DNA from: an uncultured Parabacteroides sp.
GTDB lineage: Bacteria > Bacteroidota > Bacteroidia > Bacteroidales > Tannerellaceae
Assembly: GCA_949298575.1 (NCBI GenBank)
Contig: CASFXH010000018.1
Location: forward strand, 1-48,614
Direction: 5' to 3'
Length of the DNA stretch: 48,614 bases
Shown here: positions 8,838 to 17,686 of the stretch, one piece after another
How the letters are laid out: each line of letters begins with the position of its first letter
Numbering within the stretch: position 1 is the stretch's first letter
Translations under genes and position numbers: made by a program
The notes under the pieces: model-generated
Told to the model about the DNA's origin: nothing
Database searches by the model: none
What the model saw: the letters and a program-made list of their open reading frames with translations, nothing else

Positions 8838-10514
8838 ATGAGTTTATTTGTCAAGAAATCTTTGGAAAGCCTCCAGGCCGAGGCCAACGAGTCGGGCGAG
8901 CGGACCCTCCGCCGCGTGCTCGGGCCCTGGGGGCTGGTCGCGCTGGGCGTGGGCGTCATCATCGGCGCGGGCCTGTTCTCGATCACGGGGACGGTCGCCT
9001 CGGGCTTCACGGGCCCGGCCATCACCCTCTCGTTCGCCATCGCGGCCGTCGGATGCTGCTTCGCGGGCTTGTGCTACGCCGAGTTCGCCTCGATGATCCC
9101 CGTCGCCGGCAGCGCCTACACCTACTCCTACGCGACGATGGGCGAGCTCGTCGCCTGGATCATTGGCTGGGACCTGGTGCTGGAATATTGCGTCGCCGCG
9201 ACGACGGTGAGCATCAGCTGGAGCCGCTACCTCGTCGTCTTCCTCGAGGGCTTCGGCATCCATTTGCCCCACGAGCTGACGGCCTGCCCTTGGGACGGCG
9301 GCCTGGTCAACATCCCCGCCTTCGTCATCGTCGTCCTGATGAGCCTCTTCCTCATCCGCGGCACGCGGGGCAGCTCGCTGTTCAACAGCGTGATCGTCTT
9401 CCTCAAGGTGTCGGTCGTGGCGATCTTCGTCCTCTTGGGGTGGGAATATATCAGGATGGAAAACTACGTGCCCTACATCCCCGCCAACACGGGCGTCCTC
9501 GGCGAGTTTGGCTGGTCGGGCATCCTGCGGGGCGCGGCGATCGTCTTCTTCGCCTTCCTCGGCTTCGACGCCGTCAGCACGGCGGCGCAAGAGACCAAGA
9601 ACCCGAAGCGCGACATGCCGATCGGGATCCTCGCCTCGCTCCTGGTCTGCACCATCCTGTATATCCTGTTCGCCCACGTGATGACGGGCGTCGTCCACTA
9701 CTCCGCCTTCGCCGGCCACAACGGCATCGCCCCGGTGGCCATCGCCATCGAGCACATGGGCCACGCGAACGAGCTGGGCCAGCTCCAGCCCGACTACCCG
9801 TGGATGAACCGCGCCATCATCGTGGCCATCCTCCTGGGCTATTGCTCCGTGATCATGGTCACGCTCCTGGGCCAGAGCCGCGTCTTCCTGAGCATGAGCC
9901 GGGATGGCCTGTTGCCCCCGCTCTTCTCGCGGATCAACCCCCGCTACGGGACGCCGGCGCGGAGCAACCTCCTCTTCATGCTCCTCGTCGGGACGCTGGC
10001 CGCCTTCGTCCCCGCGCAAGTGGCGGGCGAGATGTGCAGCATCGGGACGCTCTTCGCCTTCACGCTGGTCTGCGGCGGCGTGCTCATCGTCCGGCGGACG
10101 ATGCCCGACGCCCCGCGGTCGTTCAAGACCCCATTCGTCCCCTTCGTCCCCATCGCGGGCATCCTGACGTGCCTCATCATGATGGCCTTCCTGCCGGCCG
10201 ACACGTGGATCCGGCTCGTCATCTGGATGCTCATCGGCTTGGATATTTATATGGCTTATGGCATACGGCATAGCAAACTGAAAGGCGCGGACGACGCGCG
10301 GAAGGGCATGCCGACGCTCCACCTGGTGGCCATCGCCCTGGCCGTCCTGAGCGCCATCACGGGCCTCTGGCACCAGCAGACCGTAGGTTGGGAGGCCGAC
10401 AAGACCTTGCTGGTCCTCTCGTTCGTCTTCTCCCTCACCCACCTGGCCTTCTATACCTACCAGCTGGGGAAAGACTTCCGCGCCGACCGCGGGAACGCCC
10501 CGCTGAAGGAGTGA
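8838..10514 (+). CDS. APC-superfamily amino acid permease
   Basis: 558 residues with about 12-14 hydrophobic segments. The first helix carries 'GLVALGVGVIIGAGLFSITG', the conserved APC substrate-binding motif, and 'GFDAVSTAAQETKNPKRDMPIGI' matches the cytoplasmic loop of cationic amino-acid transporters (YfnA/CAT type). It imports amino acids across the inner membrane, probably by proton coupling; the substrate is not resolvable. It starts 16 bp after the AraC gene, so both are probably co-transcribed. Very GC-rich codon use opens long antisense frames that are not genes. A repeat array begins 9 bp after its stop. Confidence 0.92.
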   Translation: MSLFVKKSLESLQAEANESGERTLRRVLGPWGLVALGVGVIIGAGLFSITGTVASGFTGPAITLSFAIAAVGCCFAGLCYAEFASMIPVAGSAYTYSYATMGELVAWIIGWDLVLEYCVAATTVSISWSRYLVVFLEGFGIHLPHELTACPWDGGLVNIPAFVIVVLMSLFLIRGTRGSSLFNSVIVFLKVSVVAIFVLLGWEYIRMENYVPYIPANTGVLGEFGWSGILRGAAIVFFAFLGFDAVSTAAQETKNPKRDMPIGILASLLVCTILYILFAHVMTGVVHYSAFAGHNGIAPVAIAIEHMGHANELGQLQPDYPWMNRAIIVAILLGYCSVIMVTLLGQSRVFLSMSRDGLLPPLFSRINPRYGTPARSNLLFMLLVGTLAAFVPAQVAGEMCSIGTLFAFTLVCGGVLIVRRTMPDAPRSFKTPFVPFVPIAGILTCLIMMAFLPADTWIRLVIWMLIGLDIYMAYGIRHSKLKGADDARKGMPTLHLVAIALAVLSAITGLWHQQTVGWEADKTLLVLSFVFSLTHLAFYTYQLGKDFRADRGNAPLKE

Positions 10515-10522
10515 GACCGTCT

Positions 10523-10760
10523 TTCGAGGGGTTGCCCGACACCTGCCATCGGGTTGAACCAACCGGGCAACCCCCCGAAAACCGTTTTCCACCCGATCGC
10601 GCCCGTCCGGCAACCCCGCGGAAACCGTTTTCCGACCGATTCCCCCCATGGGGCAACCCCTCGAAAACCGTTTTCCACCCGTTTCCACCCATGGGGCAAC
10701 CCCTCGGACGATGGGTGGCGAGGCTTCCACCCCGTGGGGCAACCCCTCGGGAGATTGGGA
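10523..10760 (+). repeat. 43-bp tandem repeat array with an inverted cap
   Basis: GGGCAACCCC or a near match begins at 10565, 10608, 10651, 10694 and 10737, an exact 43-bp period. The first three units share GAAAACCGTTTTCC-type cores; the last two have diverged. The inverted form TTCGAGGGGTTGCCC (10523-10537) lies just after the permease stop and can pair with the first unit, giving a hairpin at the gene's 3' end. The rest of 10761-10903 holds a GC-rich imperfect hairpin region (about 10791-10843) and no gene. Confidence 0.85.
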
Positions 10761-10880
10761 TTGGGGTGGTTTTAAATGGGTTGGACGATTGGCCCCCCTC
10801 TGCCCTTCGGGCGTCTCCCCTTCAGATGAGGGGGAGAAAGATAGTTTTCAAAAAATAATAGTTATTTCATGTTAAAACGC

Positions 10881-10911
10881 TTGGTGGTTTCATTCCCCCG
10901 TGTTATATTCG
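10881..10911 (+). promoter_or_regulatory. Promoter for the first DUF6261 gene
   Basis: TTGG (10881-10884), 19 bases, then TATATTCG (10904-10911) followed by CG. It gives a short leader of about 20 nt to the ATG at 10940. Confidence 0.55.
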
Positions 10912-10939
10912 CGACATAATTCTCAAATACGCACGACCT

Positions 10940-12013
10940 ATGGGAAAATACACACCTATTAAAGATATCAGTTTACCAAAGCTGAATAACCGTGAATATA
11001 CGAATCACATGAACTGGTTCATCGACTTCTGTTTCCCCAAGAGACAGACCGAGGAACCGGATGATGGCGGAAGCCCGGGTACGGTCAGCGCCGGAAATCC
11101 TGAGCTCGGATTGACGGAAGAAGACCGCTCCGCCTTCCTGAAAGACCTGGAACTGCTGCGCGACTTGGTCGACCACTCGCGCATCCAGAGCCAGACGAAG
11201 CGGATGAGCACGCTCGACGTGGAGCGCGACGACCTGTCGGTTTACTTCACCTCCGTCGTCACGCAGCTCAAGAAAAGCCCGATCACGGCGCAGCGGGACT
11301 CCGCCACGGAGATCTACAACGTCGTCAAGCCCTACATCGGTCTCTACAAACAGCCCAACCTCCAGAAGACGGTATCCATCCATGGCATGCTGCTCGACTT
11401 GGGGCGCGGCGACATGCCCACCCACCTCGAGACCCTCGGCCTGACGGAGGTCATCGAGCGGCTGAAGGAAATCAATGAGACGTACGACGAGCTCGCCAAG
11501 CAGCGCGTGGCCGACAAGGCCAACCTGGCGCGCGAGAAAAGCGCCAGCATCCGCGAGCGCCTCGACGAGATGTATACCGACATGGTCCTCATGGCCCAGT
11601 CGCAAAGCATCGTCAACCCCTCGGCGACGAGCGAGACCTTCGTCACGAACATGAACAACCTGGTCGACAACACCCGCTCCCTCTACAACCTGCGCATCGC
11701 CATGCTGAAAAACGGCGAGAAGGAAGGCGAGGGCGAGGGCGAGACGACCGAGGGCGGCGAGAAGGCGAAGAAGACGAAGAAGGCCGCGACCGCGAAAGCG
11801 GCGAAAAAAACCTCCGCCAAGAAGTCCGCCAAGGCGAAAAACGCCGAGGAGAACACGGCCGAGGCCCAGCCCCAGGCCCCAACCGAGGCGACAGCCCAAG
11901 CGGCCCAGGCCCCCACGGCGGCCGAAGCCCCGGCGCAGCCGGCGACCGACGCCCCGGCCCAGGAGCCCCAGGCGCCCGCCAGCGACGCGGCGACCCCGGC
12001 CAAAGAAGCCTGA
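10940..12013 (+). CDS. DUF6261 family protein with a histone-like basic tail
   Basis: 357 residues, no signal peptide or membrane segment. Residues 1-255 are helical and charged, and share a pattern with the protein at 31774 ('TVSIHGMLLDLGRGD' here, 'TIKINGLLLDLSGEA' there; 'AQSQSIVNPSATSETFVTNM' here, 'AQSKNIIEPTDKSKEFITLL' there). I assign both to the Bacteroidetes DUF6261 family, function unknown. From about residue 256 the protein becomes low complexity: an acidic E/G stretch, a K/A-rich stretch resembling histone H1 tails, then an A/P/Q/T-rich end. The paralogue has only a short acidic tail. It is followed 31 bp later by phoH with no terminator between, so they may be co-transcribed. DNA or RNA binding by the tail is inference. 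Confidence 0.75.
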   Translation: MGKYTPIKDISLPKLNNREYTNHMNWFIDFCFPKRQTEEPDDGGSPGTVSAGNPELGLTEEDRSAFLKDLELLRDLVDHSRIQSQTKRMSTLDVERDDLSVYFTSVVTQLKKSPITAQRDSATEIYNVVKPYIGLYKQPNLQKTVSIHGMLLDLGRGDMPTHLETLGLTEVIERLKEINETYDELAKQRVADKANLAREKSASIRERLDEMYTDMVLMAQSQSIVNPSATSETFVTNMNNLVDNTRSLYNLRIAMLKNGEKEGEGEGETTEGGEKAKKTKKAATAKAAKKTSAKKSAKAKNAEENTAEAQPQAPTEATAQAAQAPTAAEAPAQPATDAPAQEPQAPASDAATPAKEA

Positions 12014-12044
12014 ATCCCCCGGAAACCCTTAAAACCCCCATACC

Positions 12045-13367
12045 ATGAGCAAGAAGAATTTCATCTTAGACACCAACGTCATCTTGCATGACTACAAGTG
12101 CGTGGAAAATTTCCAGGAAAACGACATCTACCTGCCGATCGTCGTCCTCGAGGAGCTGGACAAGTTCAAGAAGGGCAGCGAGCAAATCAACTTCAACGCC
12201 CGCGAGTTCGTCCGCGAACTGGACAGTATCACCGACAACAACCTCTTCAAGCAAGGCGCCTCGCTGGGCCCGAACCTCGGCACGCTGCATATCGTCTTCG
12301 ACAAGGTCTACAACCCGAAAGTGTCAGACGCTTTCCCCGACCGGATCCCCGACCATCAGATCCTCTCGTGCACCGTCACGATCGCCGAGAAACATCCCGA
12401 CATGAAAACGATCCTCGTCACGAAAGACGTGAACCTGAGGATGAAAGCCCGCTCGATCGGCATCGAGGTCGAGGACTACATCACCGACAAGGTGACGAAC
12501 GTCGACATCTTCGAGCGCTCGCAGGAAGTCTACGAGGACATCCCGCCCGAACTGATCGACGAGCTCTATCAAAACAAGGAAGGGATCGGCGTCGAGGCCC
12601 TGCCGATGGGCCAAGCGCTGGAGCCGAACGAGTGCTTCATCCTGAAAAGCGTGCGCAACAGCGTCATGGCCCGCTACAACCCGTTCACCGGCAAGGTACG
12701 CCGCGTCGAGAAGGGGTCGAACTACGGCATCCAGCCCCGCAACTCGGAGCAGAGCTTCGCTTTCGAGATCCTGAACGACCCCGACGTCAAGCTCGTGGGC
12801 CTCACGGGCAAGGCCGGGACGGGGAAGACGCTCCTCGCGCTGGCCTCGGCGCTGAAGCAAGCGGGGACGTACAAGCAAATCCTCCTGGCGCGCCCCATCG
12901 TGGCCCTGGCCAACAAGGACTTGGGCTTCCTTCCCGGCGACGAGAAACAGAAGGTGGCGCCCTACATGCAGCCCCTCTTCGACAACCTGAACGTGATCAA
13001 GGCCCAATTCTCGCCCCTGCATCCGGAGGTGCGGAAGATCGAGGACTTGCAGAAGAATAACCAGCTGATCATCGAAGCCCTGGCGTTCATCCGCGGACGC
13101 AGCCTCTCGGAGACGTATTGCATCATCGACGAGGCGCAGAACCTGACGCCGCACGAGATCAAGACCATCATCACCCGGGCCGGGGAAGGCACGAAGATGG
13201 TCTTCACGGGCGATATCCAGCAAATCGACTCGCCCTACCTCGACGCGCAGAGCAATGGCTTGGCTTACATGATCGACAAGATGAAAGGGCAACAGCTCTT
13301 CGCCCACGTCAACCTCGTCAAGGGCGAGCGGAGCGAGCTGTCGGAGCTGGCTTCCGACTTGCTTTGA
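12045..13367 (+). CDS. PhoH-like ATPase with N-terminal PIN domain
   Basis: 440 residues. The N-terminal PIN nuclease domain (about 1-140) shows 'FILDTNVILHD' and 'VLEELDKFKK' with the acidic metal-binding residues. The C-terminal PhoH domain has a Walker A 'GKAGTGKT' near residue 256, a Walker B-like 'CIIDEAQNL', and the PhoH-typical 'MVFTGDIQQIDSPYLD'. This PIN-PhoH arrangement is widespread and is linked to RNA cleavage or unwinding. It ends at a strong terminator. Confidence 0.93.
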   Translation: MSKKNFILDTNVILHDYKCVENFQENDIYLPIVVLEELDKFKKGSEQINFNAREFVRELDSITDNNLFKQGASLGPNLGTLHIVFDKVYNPKVSDAFPDRIPDHQILSCTVTIAEKHPDMKTILVTKDVNLRMKARSIGIEVEDYITDKVTNVDIFERSQEVYEDIPPELIDELYQNKEGIGVEALPMGQALEPNECFILKSVRNSVMARYNPFTGKVRRVEKGSNYGIQPRNSEQSFAFEILNDPDVKLVGLTGKAGTGKTLLALASALKQAGTYKQILLARPIVALANKDLGFLPGDEKQKVAPYMQPLFDNLNVIKAQFSPLHPEVRKIEDLQKNNQLIIEALAFIRGRSLSETYCIIDEAQNLTPHEIKTIITRAGEGTKMVFTGDIQQIDSPYLDAQSNGLAYMIDKMKGQQLFAHVNLVKGERSELSELASDLL

Positions 13368-13373
13368 GCCGAA

Positions 13374-13408
13374 AAAAAACGCCCCCGGTCGGCGCCGGGG
13401 GCGTTTTT
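13374..13408. terminator. Bidirectional terminator between convergent genes
   Basis: CGCCCCCGG (13380-13388), six-base loop, CCGGGGGCG (13395-13403), flanked by an A run on the left and a T run on the right. It can serve both phoH and the minus-strand gene at 13420. Confidence 0.9.
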
Positions 13409-13419
13409 CGCTTATCGCC

Positions 13420-13941
13420 TCAAGCCTTCGAGGGCGGCGGCACGGGGATGCCCTCCTTGACGTATTCGTCGTAGACCACGCCCGGGTGGTCGTTCGGCGA
13501 CATCAACTCGAACTCCGACGTGTAGTTATCCCTCCTGAATTGTTTTAGCCTAAGGTTCTTGGCGCCGTAATCGCGGAGTGTCGCGGTCTTCCCGCCAAGC
13601 AGCGAGCTGTTGAGGACTTTCGACTCGAGGATGTTTTCCTTGGGCGTCAGGGTCGGGAGCAGGTCTTGCTCCAGGAGCCCCCTGTAGGCGCCGACATACT
13701 CGCACCATACGGCCCCCCCGCGCTGGAATATCCGGTAATTGAAGTTGGACCAGGCGGTGGTGATATGGATCTCCTCGGGCCATATCCTCACTTCCGCTTC
13801 CGATCCGTAGGTGTAGTCGGCGATGGTCACCAGTGTCATCCCATGGTCTTCCTCCATGATCGACGACAGCCACTTGCTGGAATGAAGAATCTCATCCTTG
13901 ATCTCCTGAAGGTTCTCCTTGATCTCAAATTGTATCCTCAT
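13420..13941 (-). CDS. Hypothetical protein
   Basis: 173 residues, soluble, no signal peptide. I do not recognise it. It starts with a helical charged segment, then a central region with 'GMTLVTIADYTYGSEAEVRI' and 'HITTAWSNFNYRIFQRGGAVWC' that looks like beta-strands, and ends in a proline-rich 'GIPVPPPSKA'. The start at 13941 is supported by a -7 box at 14015-14022 on the same strand and the shared terminator at its 3' end. It diverges from serB. Base composition is slightly lower in GC than phoH. Confidence 0.7.
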   Translation of the reverse strand: MRIQFEIKENLQEIKDEILHSSKWLSSIMEEDHGMTLVTIADYTYGSEAEVRIWPEEIHITTAWSNFNYRIFQRGGAVWCEYVGAYRGLLEQDLLPTLTPKENILESKVLNSSLLGGKTATLRDYGAKNLRLKQFRRDNYTSEFELMSPNDHPGVVYDEYVKEGIPVPPPSKA

Positions 13942-14014
13942 GATCGTTTGCCTGCCAGTCAGGACTTGTTTAAGGTACCTGGTTCTTTGGTTAACTTTCC
14001 GTTCACGGTCTACG

Positions 14015-14022
14015 CGAAGATA
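14015..14022 (-). promoter_or_regulatory. -7 box TATCTTCG for the gene at 13420
   Basis: Minus-strand TATCTTCGCG, 74 bp before the ATG at 13941. It lies back to back with the serB box at 14068. Confidence 0.45.
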
Positions 14023-14067
14023 GGAAAAAATACGGCAAGATGTAGGCCTGTTTCGGATTTTCTCGCG

Positions 14068-14075
14068 TACATTCG
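14068..14075 (+). promoter_or_regulatory. -7 box TACATTCG for serB
   Basis: TACATTCGCG, 34 bp before the TTG start of serB. The -33 element is not clear. Confidence 0.5.
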
Positions 14076-14109
14076 CGTATCATTATAACAATTAAAAACG
14101 ATAAAAGTT

Positions 14110-15324
14110 TTGGGAAAAGAAGTCATATTGGTCACCATCAACGGGACTGACCGTCCGGGGGTGACGGCCGCCATCACCGAGATCCTCGCGCGCAACGACG
14201 CGGCGATCCTCGACATCGGCCAGGCGGACATCCATAACCACCTTTCGCTCGGGATCCTGATCCAAAGCGAGGCCTCGGATTCGGGCGACATCATGAAGGA
14301 GCTTCTCTTCCGGGCCTACGAGCTGGACGTGAACATCCGTTTCACCCCCATCCCGGAAAGCGAGTACGGGGAGTGGGTCGGGATGCAGGGGAAGAATCGC
14401 TACATCGTGACGATCCTCAGCCGGAAGCTGACCGCCAAGCAGATCGCCAGCGTGAGCGACATCATCGCCAAGCAAGGCATGAACATCGACGCGATCAAGC
14501 GCCTGACGGGCCGCATCCCCCTCGACGAGCACGCGCGGGTGCCCAAGGCCAGCGTCGAGTTCTCCGTCCGCGGCACGCCCCGCGACAAGGAGCGGATGAA
14601 AGCCGACTTCATGGCCCTCAGCTCGGAGCTGGAAATGGACATCTCCTTCCAGGAGGACAGCATGTACCGGAGGATGCGCCGCCTGATATGCTTCGACATG
14701 GACTCGACGCTGATCCAGACGGAGGTCATCGACGAGCTGGCCACGCGCGCCGGCGTGGGCGACGAGGTGAAGCGGATCACCGAGGCGGCCATGCGGGGCG
14801 AGCTGGACTTCAAGGAGAGTTTCCGCCGCCGGTGCGCCTTGCTGCGCGGGCTCGACGTGCGGGTGATGCGCGAGATCGCGGAGAACCTGCCGATCACCGA
14901 GGGGGTGGATCGCCTGATGTACGTCCTGAAGAAAGTCGGGTTCAAGATCGCCATCCTCTCCGGCGGATTCACCTACTTCGGCGAGTACCTCAAGCGGCGC
15001 TACGGCATCGACTATGTCTACGCCAACGAGCTGGAGGTGGAAGACGGGCGGCTGACGGGCAACTACGTCGGCGAGATCGTCGACGGCCACCGGAAAGCGG
15101 AGCTGCTGCGCCTCATCGCCCAAGTGGAGAACGTCGACATCCGGCAGACCGTCGCCGTCGGGGATGGCGCCAACGACTTGCCGATGATCAGCATCGCCGG
15201 CCTGGGCATCGCCTTCCACGCCAAGCCCAAGGTGAAGGCCAACGCCAAGCAGTCCATCTCGACCATCGGCCTGGACGGCATCCTCTATTTCCTGGGCTAC
15301 AAGGACTCTTATATGGAAGAATAA
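14110..15324 (+). CDS. serB: Phosphoserine phosphatase with N-terminal ACT domains
   Basis: About 404 residues. The N-terminal ~180 residues are ACT-like ('LVTINGTDRPGVTAAITEIL' and a second 'IVTILSRKLTAKQIASVSDI'). The C-terminal HAD domain carries the nucleophile motif 'FDMDSTL' (D196, D198), 'LSGGFTYF' and 'VGDGANDLPMI'. It removes phosphate from phosphoserine, the last step of serine synthesis. The start is a TTG: an in-frame TAA lies at 14086-14088, no ATG or GTG lies between it and 14110, and later ATGs would remove the first ACT strands. The promoter box at 14068 fits. Confidence 0.93.
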   Translation: MGKEVILVTINGTDRPGVTAAITEILARNDAAILDIGQADIHNHLSLGILIQSEASDSGDIMKELLFRAYELDVNIRFTPIPESEYGEWVGMQGKNRYIVTILSRKLTAKQIASVSDIIAKQGMNIDAIKRLTGRIPLDEHARVPKASVEFSVRGTPRDKERMKADFMALSSELEMDISFQEDSMYRRMRRLICFDMDSTLIQTEVIDELATRAGVGDEVKRITEAAMRGELDFKESFRRRCALLRGLDVRVMREIAENLPITEGVDRLMYVLKKVGFKIAILSGGFTYFGEYLKRRYGIDYVYANELEVEDGRLTGNYVGEIVDGHRKAELLRLIAQVENVDIRQTVAVGDGANDLPMISIAGLGIAFHAKPKVKANAKQSISTIGLDGILYFLGYKDSYMEE

Positions 15325-15357
15325 CACTTTATGTATCATCAATAAATAAGGAAAACA

Positions 15358-15660
15358 ATGATTAAGCACGTCGTCATGTTCAAACTGAAAGCGTTTGAGA
15401 CACCTGAGCAGAAACAAGAGAAGATGCACGAGATCAAGACCCGCCTCGAGGCGCTGATCGACCTCATCGAGCCCCTGAAGGCCATCCGGGTCGACTTCAA
15501 CCTCAACCCCGAGGAAACGTGGGACCTGATCCTCACCACCGAGTTGCCGACCCTCGAGGACGTCCGCCATTACGCCAACCACCCGGCCCACGTCGCCGTC
15601 GCGAAAGGAATCATCGGCCCCGTCAAGGCCGACAGAGCATGCGTGGACTATGAAATGTAA
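15358..15660 (+). CDS. Dabb (stress-responsive A/B barrel) protein
   Basis: 100 residues, a single ferredoxin-like dimeric alpha/beta barrel: 'IKHVVMFKLK' at the N-terminus, a conserved 'LPTLEDVRHYANHPAHVAV' near the C-terminus. Family members range from plant stress proteins to small cyclases; no function can be assigned. It begins 33 bp after serB and its last 11 bases overlap the next gene, so the two are probably translationally coupled. Confidence 0.85.
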   Translation: MIKHVVMFKLKAFETPEQKQEKMHEIKTRLEALIDLIEPLKAIRVDFNLNPEETWDLILTTELPTLEDVRHYANHPAHVAVAKGIIGPVKADRACVDYEM

Positions 15661-16141
15661 GCCTTTCAATATTGACGAGCGCGTCGAGCGAGCCCGGCGC
15701 AACTTCGAGAGCGGCTACAACTGCGCGCAATCGGTGTTCCTGGCCTACGCCGACGTCGTCGGGCTCGACCACGAGACGGCCAAGAAGATCTCCCTCTCGT
15801 TCGGGGGAGGCATGGGCCGCATGCGCGAGGTCTGCGGGACGCTCAGCGCCACCCTCATGCTCATCGGGTTCCGCTACCCCGTAGACGACCCGGCCGACAT
15901 GGAAGCCCGCACGCGCGAGTACGCGATGGTCCAGAAGGCCTTCGCGCGCTTCAAGGGCCAATTCGGCACCTACCTCTGCCGGGAATTGCTCCCCCCCGAG
16001 GAGCGCTCGACGGCGCCCCGCCCCTCCGAACGGACGGCCGCCTACTACGCGAAACGCCCCTGCGGCAAGTTCGTCGCCCAGTCCGCGCGCGAAGCGGGCG
16101 AGATGCTCCTGGGCCATTGGGAAAAAGACGAGACCCCGTGA
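15650..16141 (+). CDS. C_GCAxxG_C_C family redox-type protein
   Basis: 163 residues with the family's cysteine pattern: 'YNCAQSVF' near residue 25, 'GGGMGRMREVCGTLSA' near 55, a later 'YLCREL', and 'RPCGKFV' near 138. The family is thought to bind a metal or act in redox chemistry, but no reaction is established. Start at ATG 15650 inside the Dabb gene (11-bp overlap). The C-terminal third is richer in R/P/E than usual. Confidence 0.85.
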   Translation: MKCKPFNIDERVERARRNFESGYNCAQSVFLAYADVVGLDHETAKKISLSFGGGMGRMREVCGTLSATLMLIGFRYPVDDPADMEARTREYAMVQKAFARFKGQFGTYLCRELLPPEERSTAPRPSERTAAYYAKRPCGKFVAQSAREAGEMLLGHWEKDETP

Positions 16142-16201
16142 ACGATCGGGGCCATGAAGGATTTTATGGCCGGAAAGGCGATAAGTGTCAGGAAATAATC
16201 C

Positions 16202-16209
16202 TACATTCG
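16202..16209 (+). promoter_or_regulatory. -7 box TACATTCG for pepP
   Basis: TACATTCGCG about 41 bp before the ATG at 16251. The same eight bases precede serB. Confidence 0.45.
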
Positions 16210-16250
16210 CGAACAGATAAAACAGAATCGACTTAAAGCAATTCGCAACC

Positions 16251-17627
16251 ATGTTCAAGAAAGAAACTTATAACGCGCGACGGGCGCGGTTGAAAAAGAC
16301 GATAGGCTCCGGCCTGCTGCTCTTTTTGGGCAACGACGAGTGCGGCATGAATTATGCCGATAATGGGTATCATTTCCGGCAAGATTCCACCTTCCTCTAC
16401 TTCTTCGGGCTACCCTACGCGGGCCTCTCAGCCATCATCGACATCGACAATGACGAGGAAATCATCTTTGGCGATGAGCTGACGATCGACATGATCGTCT
16501 GGACAGGCATCCAGCCGACCCTTCACGAGAAGAGCCAGCGGGTGGGCATCACCTCCGTCAAGCCTTATAAAGCGATCGCGGACTACCTGAAAGCCGCCCA
16601 ACAGAAGGGGCAGACCATCCACTACCTGCCGACCTACCGGGCGGAGCACCAGATCAAGCTGCTCCAATGGCTCGGCGTCCAACCGGGGAACGAGCGTCCA
16701 TCCGTCCCCTTCATCCAGGCGGTCGTGAACCAACGGATCCACAAGAGCGAGGAGGAGATCGCCGAGATCGAGAAAGCCTGCCTCGTGACGGCCGACATGC
16801 ACTTGGCCGCCATGCACACGGTGCGTCCAGGCATCCGCGAGTGCGACGTGGCGGCCGTCGTCGCCCAAGTCGCCTACGCCAATAATTACGAACTCTCTTT
16901 CCCGACCATCGCGACCATCAACGGGCAGACTTTGCACAACCACGACCATAGCAACTTGATCAAGAGCGGAGACATGCTCCTGCTCGACGCGGGGGCTGAG
17001 ACCGAAATGGGCTACGCGGGCGACATGTCGTCGACCATCCCGGCCGATCCCACCTTCACCTCCCTCCAAAAAGAGATCTACGACATCCAAGTGGCCGCCC
17101 ATGAGGCCGCTGTCGCCGCGCTCCGTCCGGGCGTCCGGTTCGAGACGATCTACGACCAGACTTGCGCGGTCATCATGGACCAGCTGAAGCAACTGGGCTT
17201 CACGAAAGGGGATCCCATGGAAGCGGTCAAGGCGGGAGCCCACGCCATGTTCATGCCATGCGGCCTGGGCCACATGATGGGGCTCGACGTCCATGATATG
17301 GAGAATCTCGGGGAGGAGTATGTCGGCTACGACGGGCACCCGAAAAGCACGCAATTCGGCCGGAAATCCTTGCGGTTGGGCCGTGAGTTGGAGCCGGGCT
17401 TCGTCCTGACCATCGAGCCGGGAGTCTATTTCATTCCCGAGTTGATGGATCTCTGGAAAAGCCAAAACAAATTCACGGAATACATCAACTATGACAAACT
17501 TTTCAAATACCGCGCGTTCGGTGGCATCCGTAATGAGGAGGACTATCTTATCACTACCGACGGCGCCCGCCTGCTTGGGAAAAAGATCCCACTGCGGACG
17601 GAAGAAGTCGAGGAGATCCGGAAATAA
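16251..17627 (+). CDS. pepP: Xaa-Pro aminopeptidase (M24B)
   Basis: 458 residues. The N-terminal creatinase-like domain contains 'NGYHFRQDSTFLYFFGL'. The pita-bread domain contains metal ligands in 'LLLDAGAETEMGYAGDMSSTIP' (D246 and D258), the histidine of 'GLGHMMGLDVHDM', 'LTIEPGVYF' and 'GGIRNEEDYLI'. It removes an N-terminal residue preceding proline, using two divalent metal ions, in the cytoplasm. The spacing between the two aspartates is one residue longer than in E. coli PepP. It has its own promoter box, then a 59-bp gap to rlmD. Confidence 0.93.
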   Translation: MFKKETYNARRARLKKTIGSGLLLFLGNDECGMNYADNGYHFRQDSTFLYFFGLPYAGLSAIIDIDNDEEIIFGDELTIDMIVWTGIQPTLHEKSQRVGITSVKPYKAIADYLKAAQQKGQTIHYLPTYRAEHQIKLLQWLGVQPGNERPSVPFIQAVVNQRIHKSEEEIAEIEKACLVTADMHLAAMHTVRPGIRECDVAAVVAQVAYANNYELSFPTIATINGQTLHNHDHSNLIKSGDMLLLDAGAETEMGYAGDMSSTIPADPTFTSLQKEIYDIQVAAHEAAVAALRPGVRFETIYDQTCAVIMDQLKQLGFTKGDPMEAVKAGAHAMFMPCGLGHMMGLDVHDMENLGEEYVGYDGHPKSTQFGRKSLRLGRELEPGFVLTIEPGVYFIPELMDLWKSQNKFTEYINYDKLFKYRAFGGIRNEEDYLITTDGARLLGKKIPLRTEEVEEIRK

Positions 17628-17686
17628 GCGATCCGGGAGCGAAACTTTCAATTCTTGTTTTCACATCAACTAAAAATTAGACCATA

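Noticed and set aside
8844-10742. A 632-residue minus-strand frame opposite the amino-acid permease
   Set aside because: It mirrors GC-rich codons of a clearly conserved transporter and is made mostly of R, D, E, H and G without domain signals.
14092-15702. A 536-residue minus-strand frame opposite serB and the Dabb gene
   Set aside because: serB and Dabb have recognisable motifs in the plus strand; the antisense product has low-complexity composition and spans two genes.
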